NCBI GenBank assembly: GCA_900109435.1
Contig: FNZT01000003.1
Span: forward strand, 62,001 to 126,000
Length of the DNA stretch: 64,000 bases
Source: Ruminococcus sp. YRD2003
Lineage (GTDB): Bacteria > Bacillota > Clostridia > Oscillospirales > Ruminococcaceae
Direction of reading: 5' to 3'
Part shown: positions 7,811-15,432 of the stretch, piece after piece
How the letters are laid out: each line of letters starts with the position of its first letter
Numbering within the stretch: position 1 is the first letter of the stretch
Translations under genes and position numbers: made by a program
The notes under the pieces: generated by a model
What the model saw: the letters and a program-made list of their open reading frames with translations, nothing else
What the model was told of the DNA's origin: nothing
The model's database searches: none

Positions 7811-9013
7811 ATGAAGTATACGAAGTTTATAGCTGCTTCTTTTGCTGCAATGACCGCAGTCGGGACGACGTTCTCAAGCGGACAGACGGTTTTCGCAAAT
7901 GAAAAGTTATACTCTGGGTATGAAGCCGACGATGATCGTACAGACTTCGATCACACTAAGTCTGTACCGCTTGCGGGGCAGACGCGTATAACCGTTCTCG
8001 ACAAGGATACGGGAGAGCCATTCCCCGACGAGATACTGAAAAACCACCCGTTTATGTTCGGTACGGATATACGAATAGGCGATATGCACACGGGACCTGT
8101 TTTCATTATCAATAATAATACCGAGTATGTTGACGGCGAGCTCGCAAAGCTCTTCTATACTGCTGATGAGTTCAGCTTCATTTGTGATGACAGGCCTGAG
8201 ATCACAAGATTTGAAAACGGGGCGCTTGATTTAGTCTTCAGGACAAAGCTGAACATAACAGGGGATGTCAATAACGACGGCTCTGTAGGCATCGCAGACG
8301 CTGTTCTGCTCCAGAGATGGCTGCTCGATCCACATATCGACGTTGACTTCGACTGGAGAGCTGCTGACTTGTGTACCGACAATAAGCTAGATAGTTTTGA
8401 CCTTGTAATGCTGAGGAAAAAGCTTGTTTTAGCTGATATATCTCTCAGCGATGAGGCCGCTCCCGTCCTTGTGGTCACTACTGAAGCAACGTGGAAAGGG
8501 CGGCAGGACATTCTGGTCTATGATGAGAACGGCACCGCTTATCACGTATACATTTCAGACGGCAAAGCTCATTACGGTCAATATGACGTACCGTATATCG
8601 AGGAAGATGCTGAGCTCATAAGGTTTGGCGGAGAAGGCTGGTACGAAGCTCTCGAGAGTATTATTTCAAAGCCAGAAGCACGCTATTACGATAAGTTTAT
8701 GGACGATGGCACCCTTTCACTTACAAAGCAGATGTCGAAGGACGCGGTCAGGTACAGCGAAGAAAAGTGGCTCGATACTGTACCGCATTGGCTCGACGGC
8801 AGCACGATGTCGATATATCTTATAAACGAGTCAGACGATAAGGCTCATTTTGCGAAGCTTGCAACTCTTCTTGGATCTGATTCATGCCTTGAAAATGAAA
8901 TTGTGCAGGACTATGTGAATGAGCTCCTGAAAAAGGATTACGTGGATTATCCAGGGCTTGACCTTGAGTTTGAAAACTATCTTAAATATGCAAATAAAAA
9001 ATATAAGGAGTAA
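7811..9013 (+). CDS. Secreted dockerin-containing protein of unknown function, 400 aa
   Basis: Signal peptide (1-30, cleavage near VFA), an N-terminal beta-rich region (35-145), then a dockerin in the middle of the chain (about 149-205): GDVNNDGSVGIADAVLLQ and a second repeat AADLCTDNKLDSFDLVML, both with the Asp/Asn Ca-binding pattern. The second repeat has lost some acidic positions. A C-terminal domain of ~190 residues follows, acidic and Trp/Tyr-rich, with no recognised enzyme motif. An internal dockerin is less common than a C-terminal one. It lies after the ECF/anti-sigma pair and four bases before the zinc-ribbon gene. Start: ATG at 7811 with AGGTG upstream. Confidence 0.82.
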   Translation: MKYTKFIAASFAAMTAVGTTFSSGQTVFANEKLYSGYEADDDRTDFDHTKSVPLAGQTRITVLDKDTGEPFPDEILKNHPFMFGTDIRIGDMHTGPVFIINNNTEYVDGELAKLFYTADEFSFICDDRPEITRFENGALDLVFRTKLNITGDVNNDGSVGIADAVLLQRWLLDPHIDVDFDWRAADLCTDNKLDSFDLVMLRKKLVLADISLSDEAAPVLVVTTEATWKGRQDILVYDENGTAYHVYISDGKAHYGQYDVPYIEEDAELIRFGGEGWYEALESIISKPEARYYDKFMDDGTLSLTKQMSKDAVRYSEEKWLDTVPHWLDGSTMSIYLINESDDKAHFAKLATLLGSDSCLENEIVQDYVNELLKKDYVDYPGLDLEFENYLKYANKKYKE

Positions 9014-9017
9014 AACA

Positions 9018-9662
9018 ATGAATCCAATAACAGTTAATTTCGGTTCAGGAAATAAATTCCAATTCAATGAGAGCGTAGAGGGAAAGAACTGTCTTATGGA
9101 GGCAACGATCTCGGGAACAGCAACGCTTGTTGATGCTGCTTCGGGGCACTATGACGGAGTATCCGATGTAAGAGCAGAATTCGGAGCAGTGCTCGGAGCT
9201 GTGATCAATAAGTGCTTGTCTAAAATGACCATGGATGCTGCAATAAACAACGAGTCTTTCATGAATATGATCGGCTCGGGTTCAGCTCTGAAACAGGAAA
9301 TAGAAAAAGAGTTTGCATATGCGAACGACAGTGTTTATGTTGATACTTTACACTTTGACATAACCGAAGAGTCAAAGGACAGGCTCGGTAAAATGAGAGC
9401 GGAGCTTAACAAAAAGGAAGAAAAAGCCGACAATGAAAACGGCTCGCCGCAGGGATTACAGGGTATGAATCCTGCTATGCTTTATGGTATGGCGATGATG
9501 AATCAGGCTATGAATCCGAATATGAACCAGCCTGCACCTCCGAATATAGTGCCTGACATGAACCGACCGATGCAGCAGAGTGCTCCAAAGTTCTGTACTA
9601 ATTGCGGAGCTAAAAGAGTTGACGGACAGAAATTCTGCATCGAGTGTGGAGCAAAGCTCTGA
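9018..9662 (+). CDS. Zinc-ribbon protein with unknown N-terminal domain, 214 aa
   Basis: Starts four bases after the dockerin gene, with AAGGAG, so probably cotranscribed. The N-terminal ~130 residues form a mixed alpha/beta domain I do not recognise. A Met/Asn/Pro/Gln-rich low-complexity linker (about 150-190, many NPAM/NQAM units) leads to a C-terminal zinc ribbon FCTNCGAK...FCIECGAK (two CxxC pairs). No signal peptide, so it is presumably cytosolic. This N-domain, flexible Met-rich linker and ribbon layout recurs in Ruminococcus proteins of unknown role. Confidence 0.7.
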   Translation: MNPITVNFGSGNKFQFNESVEGKNCLMEATISGTATLVDAASGHYDGVSDVRAEFGAVLGAVINKCLSKMTMDAAINNESFMNMIGSGSALKQEIEKEFAYANDSVYVDTLHFDITEESKDRLGKMRAELNKKEEKADNENGSPQGLQGMNPAMLYGMAMMNQAMNPNMNQPAPPNIVPDMNRPMQQSAPKFCTNCGAKRVDGQKFCIECGAKL

Positions 9663-9713
9663 TAATAGAATAAATGAGACCGTTTTGAATAAAAGGGTAC
9701 CTATACATACTTT

Positions 9714-9745
9714 TGCCCCGAAGCGTTTCAAAGTGCTTTGGGGCA
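9714..9745 (+). terminator. Terminator-like hairpin
   Basis: TGCCCCGAAGC, 10-base loop, GCTTTGGGGCA: an 11-bp stem with two G-T pairs, 52 bases after the zinc-ribbon stop. The following tract is only weakly T-rich (GTTTATTT). Confidence 0.55.
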
Positions 9746-9854
9746 TAGTGTTTATTTATCGTTATAAAGAATGAAACTGTATGGCAGGGGTTAGTTGTTG
9801 AAACGATAAAATAAATCAACAATTTGCAGGTCTGCAAAACAACAAGGAGAAATA

Positions 9855-11060
9855 ATGCGCTATACACTAATGAATGCGGAGCACGAGGTCATTGATTTTG
9901 ATATCGACCTTGAAAACAGGATAATAAATGAGATCGGTGAAGTCAAGGAGCTTCAATATGCTCCTGTTTATTTTAATGGGAGCGATGATATAAAGCATTC
10001 GCTTTACAGTTTGCTTTGCGGCAGGACATTAAGTGTAATGCGTCGGGATACAGCCGACATAATAAATGCCTTGTCTTTAAACAATGAGCTTGAGCTTTCC
10101 GTATATTCACTCGGGCTTTCGCTTACCGATTGCTATTGGTACAGACCTGAGGGCTCGCCCCTCAATTGGCAGGATGTAAACTGCTTTGACAGAGACTATG
10201 ACACATCTATGGGTAATGCTATTCTTCGCTGTGACTATCCTGCGTTAAAGAAAGCCGACCCGTTCACACCCGACCTGACTCTTGGGGGTATATCAAAAAA
10301 AGCGTGGATAAAAACAGACAGTGCGCCTATGCTTCTGAAGTCTGAAGCGGGGCAGGCAAGCATCGTCGAGCAGGCAGAGCTTCTTTCATCAAGGCTCACC
10401 GAAAGACTGCTTGATGAAAAAGACTACGTTGCTTACAAGCATATTGACTTTGAAGGTGAAAGCTACTTAGCCTGCCGTGGAATGATAAATAACTATGAAG
10501 AATTTGTCCCGGCAGCACACATACTTGAAATGTTGGAACTGCCAAATGACTGCTACAGCTTCAAGGCAATATCAAAGGATAAAAACCATCTGAACACCTT
10601 TACCGAAGCACTTATAAAAATGGGGGTAGAAAACATAACTGCATACTATGCAAAGCTCGGTGCGGTATTTGACCTTACCCTTGCAGGAGACAGCCACTCG
10701 GACAACTTCGGCTTTATAAGAGACTTAAAAACTCTTAAATTTCGTCCTGCTCCGCTTTTTGACAGGGGACGTTCATTCGGGAGCTTCGGTCAGCCAAAAG
10801 ATAACGGAGAGATATCTGCCGCAAAAAGTGCCGTTTCTGCCACCAAGATAATGTTTCTTATGATGCTGTTCAATTCCGTAATCCTGTACCCCGATTGGGA
10901 TTACAGTTGGTATGAACCTAAAAAGCTTAATGGCTTCCATAAGGATATTGACGTATATCTCGGCGGCTGTGAGGACGCACCCGAAGAATACAGAACTCTT
11001 TTAAAGGCTGCCTTTGATTATCAGCTTGATTATCTGAACAAAGCAGCGGGAATAGAATGA
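9855..11060 (+). CDS. HipA-like kinase-fold protein without a HipB partner
   Basis: A 401-residue protein. The C-terminal half carries the HipA/PI4K-like kinase signature: LAGDSHSDNFGFIRD, with the catalytic Asp-x3-Asn arrangement (about residues 277-290), then RPAPLFDRGRSFG, the metal-binding Asp after APxFD (about 303). An upstream SEAGQASIVEQ segment may form the nucleotide-binding loop. HipA proteins phosphorylate targets such as a tRNA synthetase; stand-alone relatives exist whose targets are unknown. No helix-turn-helix antitoxin is encoded on either side, and no promoter is obvious, so it is not a classical hipBA module. Ribosome site AAGGAG, four bases before ATG. Repeat copy B follows its stop codon. 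Confidence 0.75.
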   Translation: MRYTLMNAEHEVIDFDIDLENRIINEIGEVKELQYAPVYFNGSDDIKHSLYSLLCGRTLSVMRRDTADIINALSLNNELELSVYSLGLSLTDCYWYRPEGSPLNWQDVNCFDRDYDTSMGNAILRCDYPALKKADPFTPDLTLGGISKKAWIKTDSAPMLLKSEAGQASIVEQAELLSSRLTERLLDEKDYVAYKHIDFEGESYLACRGMINNYEEFVPAAHILEMLELPNDCYSFKAISKDKNHLNTFTEALIKMGVENITAYYAKLGAVFDLTLAGDSHSDNFGFIRDLKTLKFRPAPLFDRGRSFGSFGQPKDNGEISAAKSAVSATKIMFLMMLFNSVILYPDWDYSWYEPKKLNGFHKDIDVYLGGCEDAPEEYRTLLKAAFDYQLDYLNKAAGIE

Positions 11061-11080
11061 GCTTCGCTCCGAGCGGACAA

Positions 11081-11180
11081 AGAGGGGAGTCCCCTCGGGC
11101 AGTTTAGTGGGCTACCGAATACGTAACGCAAGATTACGGCTCGGTAGCCCACTTTTTCGTTAAGGGAAGCGCACAGAGGA
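11081..11180 (+). repeat. Interspersed 3'-UTR repeat, copy B (good consensus)
   Basis: Starts 21 bases after the HipA-like stop. Two hairpins: GAGGGGA-G-TCCCCTC, then GTGGGCTACCGA / TCGGTAGCCCAC (12-bp perfect stem, 19-base loop containing ACGTAACG), then TTTTTCGTTAAGGGAAGCG and CACAGAGG. Sense orientation to the upstream gene. Confidence 0.88.
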
Positions 11181-11284
11181 GAGCGTTTTTTTGCTGTGAT
11201 ACGGCTTTGACAGAATTACAGGCGTATCCGGAGACACGCCTGTTCTGATGTTATGGTATAGTTATTTGGGGGATATCGGCATTA

Positions 11285-12202
11285 TCAGCTCGCAAACCAG
11301 AATGAGCTGCCGGAACCTGCATTTTCCATTGCATCGTACCAATATGCATTATAATCGGAAGATGAGAAGTCAAAAGAACCGTTTCCGTTTTCGTAATCAG
11401 TAGTGCTGCTGATAAGCTCGCCGTCTGATGAGTAGGTGAAAGACTGCTTGATACAATTGGTGTATGTAACCGAAACGCCATCATCGGAAACTGTAACAGG
11501 TCCGCTCATAGTCCATACACTGCTTTCGGCAACGTTGCCGCTCCATGATATATTTATTGAAGCCTGATCCATGCCGATGCATGAAACTGTCATAGTTGCG
11601 CGGCCGTTAGTATATGTACCGATGAAGTTCATCATCGGGTTCTGACCGTCGCTCGGTGTTGCAGCCGGCTCAGGATTGTTTCTGTCGGGATAGCAGAACT
11701 GATAGCCGGAGTAGTATGTGATCTGCTCGGGAGTGCTGCCGTTCGTTACGGGAGCTACAACAACGATCCAGCAGCTTATTCCGTCGGGCGCATAACCCTT
11801 TGTGCAGCTGATGATCTCAGCACCCGAGCCTGCCTGTGTTTTAACATTGCTTATAGCTGTTTCACGGTCTATACCTACCTTGATATCATCAGTATTGCCG
11901 GAAGCAGTGCTCTGCGAGGAAGTATCTGCATTTGCAGCAGTAGTACCACCTGCCGCTTGAGTATTATCTGCCTTCTGTGCGGCGGTCGAGCCTGACTTCT
12001 TGTCGGTTGTATCAGTGCCTGATGTTACAGTTCCTGTTGTTGTCTCCTTAGCAGCAGAACTGCTTGTTGAGGGAGTGTTTGATGAAGCAGGTTCCGTGTC
12101 GGAGCCGCAGCCCGTCAGCATTGCGGCTGCTCCTGAAATTGTTATTACAGCGGCAGCCAGCATTGCTGCAAATCTCTTGTTCTTTGTGTTTAAGTTGTTC
12201 AT
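11285..12202 (-). CDS. Lipoprotein, 305 aa, unknown function
   Basis: The N-terminus is a type II signal peptide with lipobox LTGC (Cys near residue 32). A Ser/Thr/Ala-rich linker (about 35-105) leads to a ~190-residue beta-rich domain with many Ser, Tyr and Asn and no recognised motif, rich in aromatic surface residues (SGYQFCYPD, YNAYWYDAM). It is exported and membrane-tethered. The ATG at 12202 is chosen over upstream codons because AGGAGG lies five to seven bases before it. Monocistronic, with its own promoter at 12261-12289. A hairpin ACAGGCGT/ACGCCTGT at 11219-11244 lies downstream but lacks a T tract on this strand. Confidence 0.8.
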   Translation of the reverse strand: MNNLNTKNKRFAAMLAAAVITISGAAAMLTGCGSDTEPASSNTPSTSSSAAKETTTGTVTSGTDTTDKKSGSTAAQKADNTQAAGGTTAANADTSSQSTASGNTDDIKVGIDRETAISNVKTQAGSGAEIISCTKGYAPDGISCWIVVVAPVTNGSTPEQITYYSGYQFCYPDRNNPEPAATPSDGQNPMMNFIGTYTNGRATMTVSCIGMDQASINISWSGNVAESSVWTMSGPVTVSDDGVSVTYTNCIKQSFTYSSDGELISSTTDYENGNGSFDFSSSDYNAYWYDAMENAGSGSSFWFAS

Positions 12203-12260
12203 TTTTATCCTCCTGATAATTCTGCGCATTTTTTTGCGCGCTTTTGTTTCCCATGACTAT

Positions 12261-12289
12261 ATCATACCACTACACTTCAGAAATTGCAA
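12261..12289 (-). promoter_or_regulatory. Promoter of the lipoprotein gene
   Basis: On the minus strand TTGCAA, 17 bases, TATGAT. Just upstream lie inverted copies of TGTAGC/GCTACA (AAATGTAG...CTACATTT at 12307-12330, GCTACA near 12350), a possible operator between this promoter and the divergent 12446 gene. Confidence 0.5.
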
Positions 12290-12445
12290 CATATAATATA
12301 TCGACAAAATGTAGCTTAAACTACATTTTCGTGCGGGAATGTAAATAAAGCTACACTTTGCCAAAAAAATAACAATTGCTTAATAAATGCTCAATGTATT
12401 TAGTTTCGATAAACTTTATAATAATGCAGAAGGTACATTCTCCTG

Positions 12446-13342
12446 ATGGAAAGTATTTCTGTAGTTGATGGGATCGATTCCGAAAAACTTGAGAGTGTTC
12501 AGAAGACTCTGAAAAGTGCGCTCGATAATAACGATGAACAAGGTATCTCCGAGAGCCTTAACGAATTCAGCACAATACTTTGGGGTATATCTGATAACCT
12601 CGAAAATAAAGGCTTGATTGGTCTGAAGGCATTTATAGACCATACAAAGTTTATCGTAGAGGCTGCTGTTGAAAACGAGAAAGAGAAAGCTCCCACACAG
12701 ATGGAGAAGGGAAAAGAGTGGCTTTTTGCCAGCTATTTTCATGCACCTATCAAGGAGATCGAGCCCTTGAATAGGGAGATGTACTCGCCAAATGAGCTTG
12801 ATAAATGCATAAATGATCTTGGCTTTGCTGCTATCTGGAGCGCCTTGCAGGATAGGATAGATGCAGAGAAGCGTCTGAATGAAGGAGTGAAAGATGCCGA
12901 AGAAGCTGAAATACTGCGTGATGAGATTATCACGGCAAATAACAACTTCATCGCGGCAAATAATGCGCTAAGTGAGAACCTTTCAAAAGAAGCTAACGAA
13001 CCCTATGTCAAAATGTTTGAAGGCAAGATAGAGCGTAACAATATAGTCCCGAAAATGCTCGAGGAGCAGAACAAGACGCTGGAGAACGGAGTGTTTGTCG
13101 GTCTGCTCGATGAATACGAATTTATCAACAGAGCCAAGAAAGATGTTGCCGAAATAAGCAGAAAAGCAAGTATACTCGCAAGAGAACTTGATGAAGTAAA
13201 GGGAAGCGCGCACAAGCGTTCAAAGTATTTCAATGCCATGGAGGACGCGCTGGCAAAGGTGACGGCACTGTCGCCGAACGACAGCACCTATGACGAGGTA
13301 GTGAAAGCACTTGACAACCTTGAGAAAGCAACAAAAGCTTAA
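12446..13342 (+). CDS. Helical hypothetical protein, 298 aa; probable 5' part of a frameshifted gene
   Basis: No family recognised. Almost entirely alpha-helical and strongly charged, with several Glu/Lys-rich heptad-like stretches (about 130-190 and 225-265), no signal peptide or membrane segment. The ribosome site is weak. The stop codon sits 31 bases inside the next reading frame, which continues with the same codon style; a one-base shift near 13330 would join them into a longer protein. It may therefore be a split gene, or an assembly error may have broken it. Confidence 0.55.
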   Translation: MESISVVDGIDSEKLESVQKTLKSALDNNDEQGISESLNEFSTILWGISDNLENKGLIGLKAFIDHTKFIVEAAVENEKEKAPTQMEKGKEWLFASYFHAPIKEIEPLNREMYSPNELDKCINDLGFAAIWSALQDRIDAEKRLNEGVKDAEEAEILRDEIITANNNFIAANNALSENLSKEANEPYVKMFEGKIERNNIVPKMLEEQNKTLENGVFVGLLDEYEFINRAKKDVAEISRKASILARELDEVKGSAHKRSKYFNAMEDALAKVTALSPNDSTYDEVVKALDNLEKATKA

Positions 13343-13667
13343 GGGGCTGCATATAGGTGACGGAAAGAGACGTATTGAATATGCACGGACTGTCAACAAG
13401 TTCCTGAAAACGAATTATAATGTACTGAACACGGCGTATCAGCAGCTTGGCAATGACAGAGGTGCATATTCGATCAGGGATATCGCACGTACGCTCGAAG
13501 AAGGTCCTGCCCCTAAGAATAAGCTCAAGGAGATTAGCCTTGAAAAGCTGGATTTCATTAATCCGGCATATACCGAAAAAATGAGAGAAACAGGAGAAGA
13601 TGTTTACACTAAGAGATACAGAACTTCTTCTGAAATGGCATCATTGGGTGGTGTCATTATTCTTTGA
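13311..13667 (+). CDS. Middle part of the probable frameshifted gene, 118 codons
   Basis: Open from a TTG at 13311, with no convincing ribosome site or ATG. The encoded helical, basic segment (HIGDGKRRIEYARTVNKF, later RYRTSSEMASLGG) looks like an internal stretch of a protein rather than an N-terminus. It ends in VIIL, while the next frame read from about 13655 gives HYSLIDEMEREM, a more natural continuation. Listed separately because three consecutive overlapping frames without starts are better explained by one broken gene than by three genes. Confidence 0.4.
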   Translation: MTTLRKQQKLKGLHIGDGKRRIEYARTVNKFLKTNYNVLNTAYQQLGNDRGAYSIRDIARTLEEGPAPKNKLKEISLEKLDFINPAYTEKMRETGEDVYTKRYRTSSEMASLGGVIIL

Positions 13668-13891
13668 TTGATGAAATGGAGCGTGAGATGAGCGTGGGCA
13701 AATACCGGGGGGAAAGAAAAAAAGAAATGGAAGTCCGCGACATTATCAGTGGAATAGCCAGAATAACGCTGCCCTATAATTCTTATCTGGCTATGAAGGA
13801 CATCACGAAAAAATGGACCGGTCGCCGTCAGGACTGGAGCAGCATCTACGCTCAGCTTGTGATCTACTACGGCGACAGGATACCTGAATAA
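13664..13891 (+). CDS. 3' part of the probable frameshifted gene, 75 codons
   Basis: Open from TTG at 13664 (first ATG at 13676), overlapping the previous frame by four bases, without a ribosome site. The sequence is charged, then ends with RDIISGIARITLPYNSYL and TGRRQDWSSIYAQLVIYY, a plausible folded C-terminus. Together with 12446-13342 and 13311-13667 it would make a protein of about 480-490 residues after two single-base corrections. No homologue is recognised. Confidence 0.4.
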   Translation: MIDEMEREMSVGKYRGERKKEMEVRDIISGIARITLPYNSYLAMKDITKKWTGRRQDWSSIYAQLVIYYGDRIPE

Positions 13892-13901
13892 CATTTCCAT
13901 C

Positions 13902-13930
13902 TTGACAATCAAATAATCATGTGCTAATAT
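13902..13930 (+). promoter_or_regulatory. Strong promoter with no gene behind it
   Basis: TTGACA, 17 bases, TAATAT. The first transcribed bases would start a hairpin AGACCGA/TCGGTCT at 13938-13963. No open reading frame follows before the convergent hsp20 terminator at 14105-14136, so it may drive a small RNA of up to about 200 nt. Confidence 0.5.
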
Positions 13931-14104
13931 GCAGATAAGACCGACTGCTTTCACAATCGGTCTCATCATACACCCTTCTATTGCACTATTTTGCGTTTAC
14001 ACAGAATTTGGGATTGACTCTACAATATCGAAAAATTCTTTGCAGATAACTATCTTGTGAACTGAACCGACCTTGACTACACAATTATACGTAAATAAAA
14101 TAAT

Positions 14105-14136
14105 CCCCGGAACTGCTCATATGAACAGCTCCGGGG
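14105..14136 (-). terminator. Terminator of hsp20
   Basis: On the minus strand CCCCGGAGCTG, loop, CAGTTCCGGGG, then ATTATTTTATTT. The stem is near-symmetric, so it could also stop rightward transcription from 13930. Confidence 0.8.
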
Positions 14137-14169
14137 AGCATCATTTGGGGATCATAACTTAGCGAGGTA

Positions 14170-14613
14170 TTATCCCTCAATGGCAATATACTTGTGATTT
14201 TCCAGCTTCTTTGGCTCTGCCTTCGGAACGCAGATGTTAAGAACACCGTCCTCAAATTTAGCCTTTACATCGGCTTCGGTAACAGTATCACCGATGTAGA
14301 AGCTCCTCTGCATTGCGCCTGCATAACGCTCCTGACGGATCAGCTTGCCCTTCTTGGACTTTTCGTCTTTGTCAAGTCCCTTTGCGGCACTGACAGTCAG
14401 ATAACCGTTCTGAAGCTCAAGATTGATCTGGTCTTTCTTGAAGCCCGGCAGGTCGATAACGATCTCATAATGGTCGTCGAGTTCATGGACATCGGTCTTC
14501 ATTACCTGTGCGGCGTGTTTGCCGTACAGCTTCTTCTCCACATCTCTGCCAAAATCAGGGAATCTGAAGAAATCATCGAATAAATTTTCACCGAAAATGC
14601 TTGGATACAACAT
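14170..14613 (-). CDS. hsp20: Small heat-shock protein Hsp20/IbpA family
   Basis: A 147-residue ATP-independent holdase chaperone. The alpha-crystallin domain runs about 38-140: TDVHELDDHYEIVIDLPGFK at its start and the conserved FEDGVLNICVPK beta-strand near its end; the N-terminal MLYPSIFGENLFDDFF is the usual Phe-rich arm, and KYIAIEG the C-terminal extension (I-x-I anchor). Normal family length. ATG preceded by AAAGGAGG. Its promoter is overlapped by a CIRCE operator, so HrcA control by heat stress is expected. Single gene, with its own terminator. Confidence 0.95.
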   Translation of the reverse strand: MLYPSIFGENLFDDFFRFPDFGRDVEKKLYGKHAAQVMKTDVHELDDHYEIVIDLPGFKKDQINLELQNGYLTVSAAKGLDKDEKSKKGKLIRQERYAGAMQRSFYIGDTVTEADVKAKFEDGVLNICVPKAEPKKLENHKYIAIEG

Positions 14614-14724
14614 AGGTCAGTCCTCCTTTTTACTCGTCACATTGTTTCCATTGCTTCGAGCAAGGGGACGGAGGGTTCAGCACACGGATCCTTTGGTGCT
14701 TCTCTGTTCCTTTGTTCTGATTAT

Positions 14725-14753
14725 ATTATAGCACTCCAAATTAGCACTGTCAA
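14725..14753 (-). promoter_or_regulatory. hsp20 promoter, consensus sigma-A
   Basis: On the minus strand TTGACA, exactly 17 bases, TATAAT. It leaves a 5' UTR of about 105 nt. The -35 box and the upstream part of the spacer lie within the CIRCE element. Confidence 0.88.
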
Positions 14754-14767
14754 GGGGAGAGTGCTAA
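14741..14767. promoter_or_regulatory. CIRCE operator (HrcA-binding site)
   Basis: TTAGCACTG, nine bases, GAGTGCTAA: the known CIRCE consensus TTAGCACTC-N9-GAGTGCTAA with a single mismatch (the ninth base). It covers the -35 box of hsp20, the position expected of a repressor site. Confidence 0.92.
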
Positions 14768-14995
14768 TTTTCACACAGGTTTCATATTTTTGACAGAAAT
14801 GTCACATTAGCCAACTGATAATTACACTCAGTGAGAATGGAGAAATGCGTCCTGTGCTGATTGACTATTATGCAGATCGTGTTAGAATTAACATAGTGGC
14901 AGTAGCTTTTAAAAGCATACTAACGGACAGACAAAGGTCTAGCTTACTCAAAGCTGTCCTCTTAGTATAACAATACACAAGGAATATGATCAGTT

Positions 14996-15088
14996 ATGAA
15001 AAGAATAGTAATATTGATGTTGAGTATTTGTTTTATATTCAGTCTCAGCAGTTGCAGCGGTATTAATAATAATTCAAGTAAGATTTAG
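14996..15088 (+). pseudogene. Lipoprotein signal-peptide remnant, 30 codons
   Basis: ATG followed by a perfect type II signal peptide: basic MKR, a hydrophobic core, and lipobox LSSC at residues 17-20, then only ten more residues before TAG. It looks like a lipoprotein gene cut short just after the lipidation site. A weak TTGACT-N16-TAGAAT promoter lies near 14862-14889, and an imperfect long hairpin (ATACTAACGGACAG / CTGTCCTCTTAGTAT, 14917-14968) sits in its leader. It could alternatively be a genuine tiny lipopeptide. Confidence 0.5.
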
Positions 15089-15331
15089 CGTCATTATTTA
15101 TGCATGAATTATGAAACTCTTCAAGAATTGTTTCCGTTCGGTATGCAGGCTTCAATGTGTTGACGTTCCTTGCCAACTGGATAAAGCTCGTCTGCTTTAA
15201 TTTCCCGTTCGCATTCTTCTCTCAGCTTTTCTTTATCCAGCCGCTGATCAGGACTTGTTTCAAGGCGGTGTTCAGAAGAAAAGCCGAAACAGCTCAGGCT
15301 GTAAAGGCGTAAACTTTGTGCAAAATGTCCT

Positions 15332-15360
15332 TTGCAAAAAAGCTGAAAATCTGATATAAT
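15332..15360 (+). promoter_or_regulatory. Promoter of the 15433 gene
   Basis: TTGCAA, 17 bases, TATAAT; transcription should begin near 15367, directly at the attenuator-like hairpin. Confidence 0.55.
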
Positions 15361-15370
15361 CAATATATAA

Positions 15371-15414
15371 CGAGTAGCGATCCTGCGTAAGTCCGGTTAT
15401 TGCTGCTCGTTTTA
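15371..15414 (+). terminator. Attenuator-like hairpin in the leader of the 15433 gene
   Basis: CGAGTAGCGAT, 17-base loop, ATTGCTGCTCG (11 bp with two G-T pairs) followed by TTTTATT, placed between promoter and start codon. It has intrinsic-terminator form at the very start of the transcript. Confidence 0.5.
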
Positions 15415-15432
15415 TTATGGAGGTAGATCATA

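Noticed and set aside
15121..15363. 80-codon minus-strand frame ending KERQHIEACIPNGNNS
   Set aside because: Its C-terminal half looks protein-like, perhaps a leftover of a mobile-element gene, but it has no ribosome site and its start overlaps the promoter of the opposite gene. Not supported enough to list.
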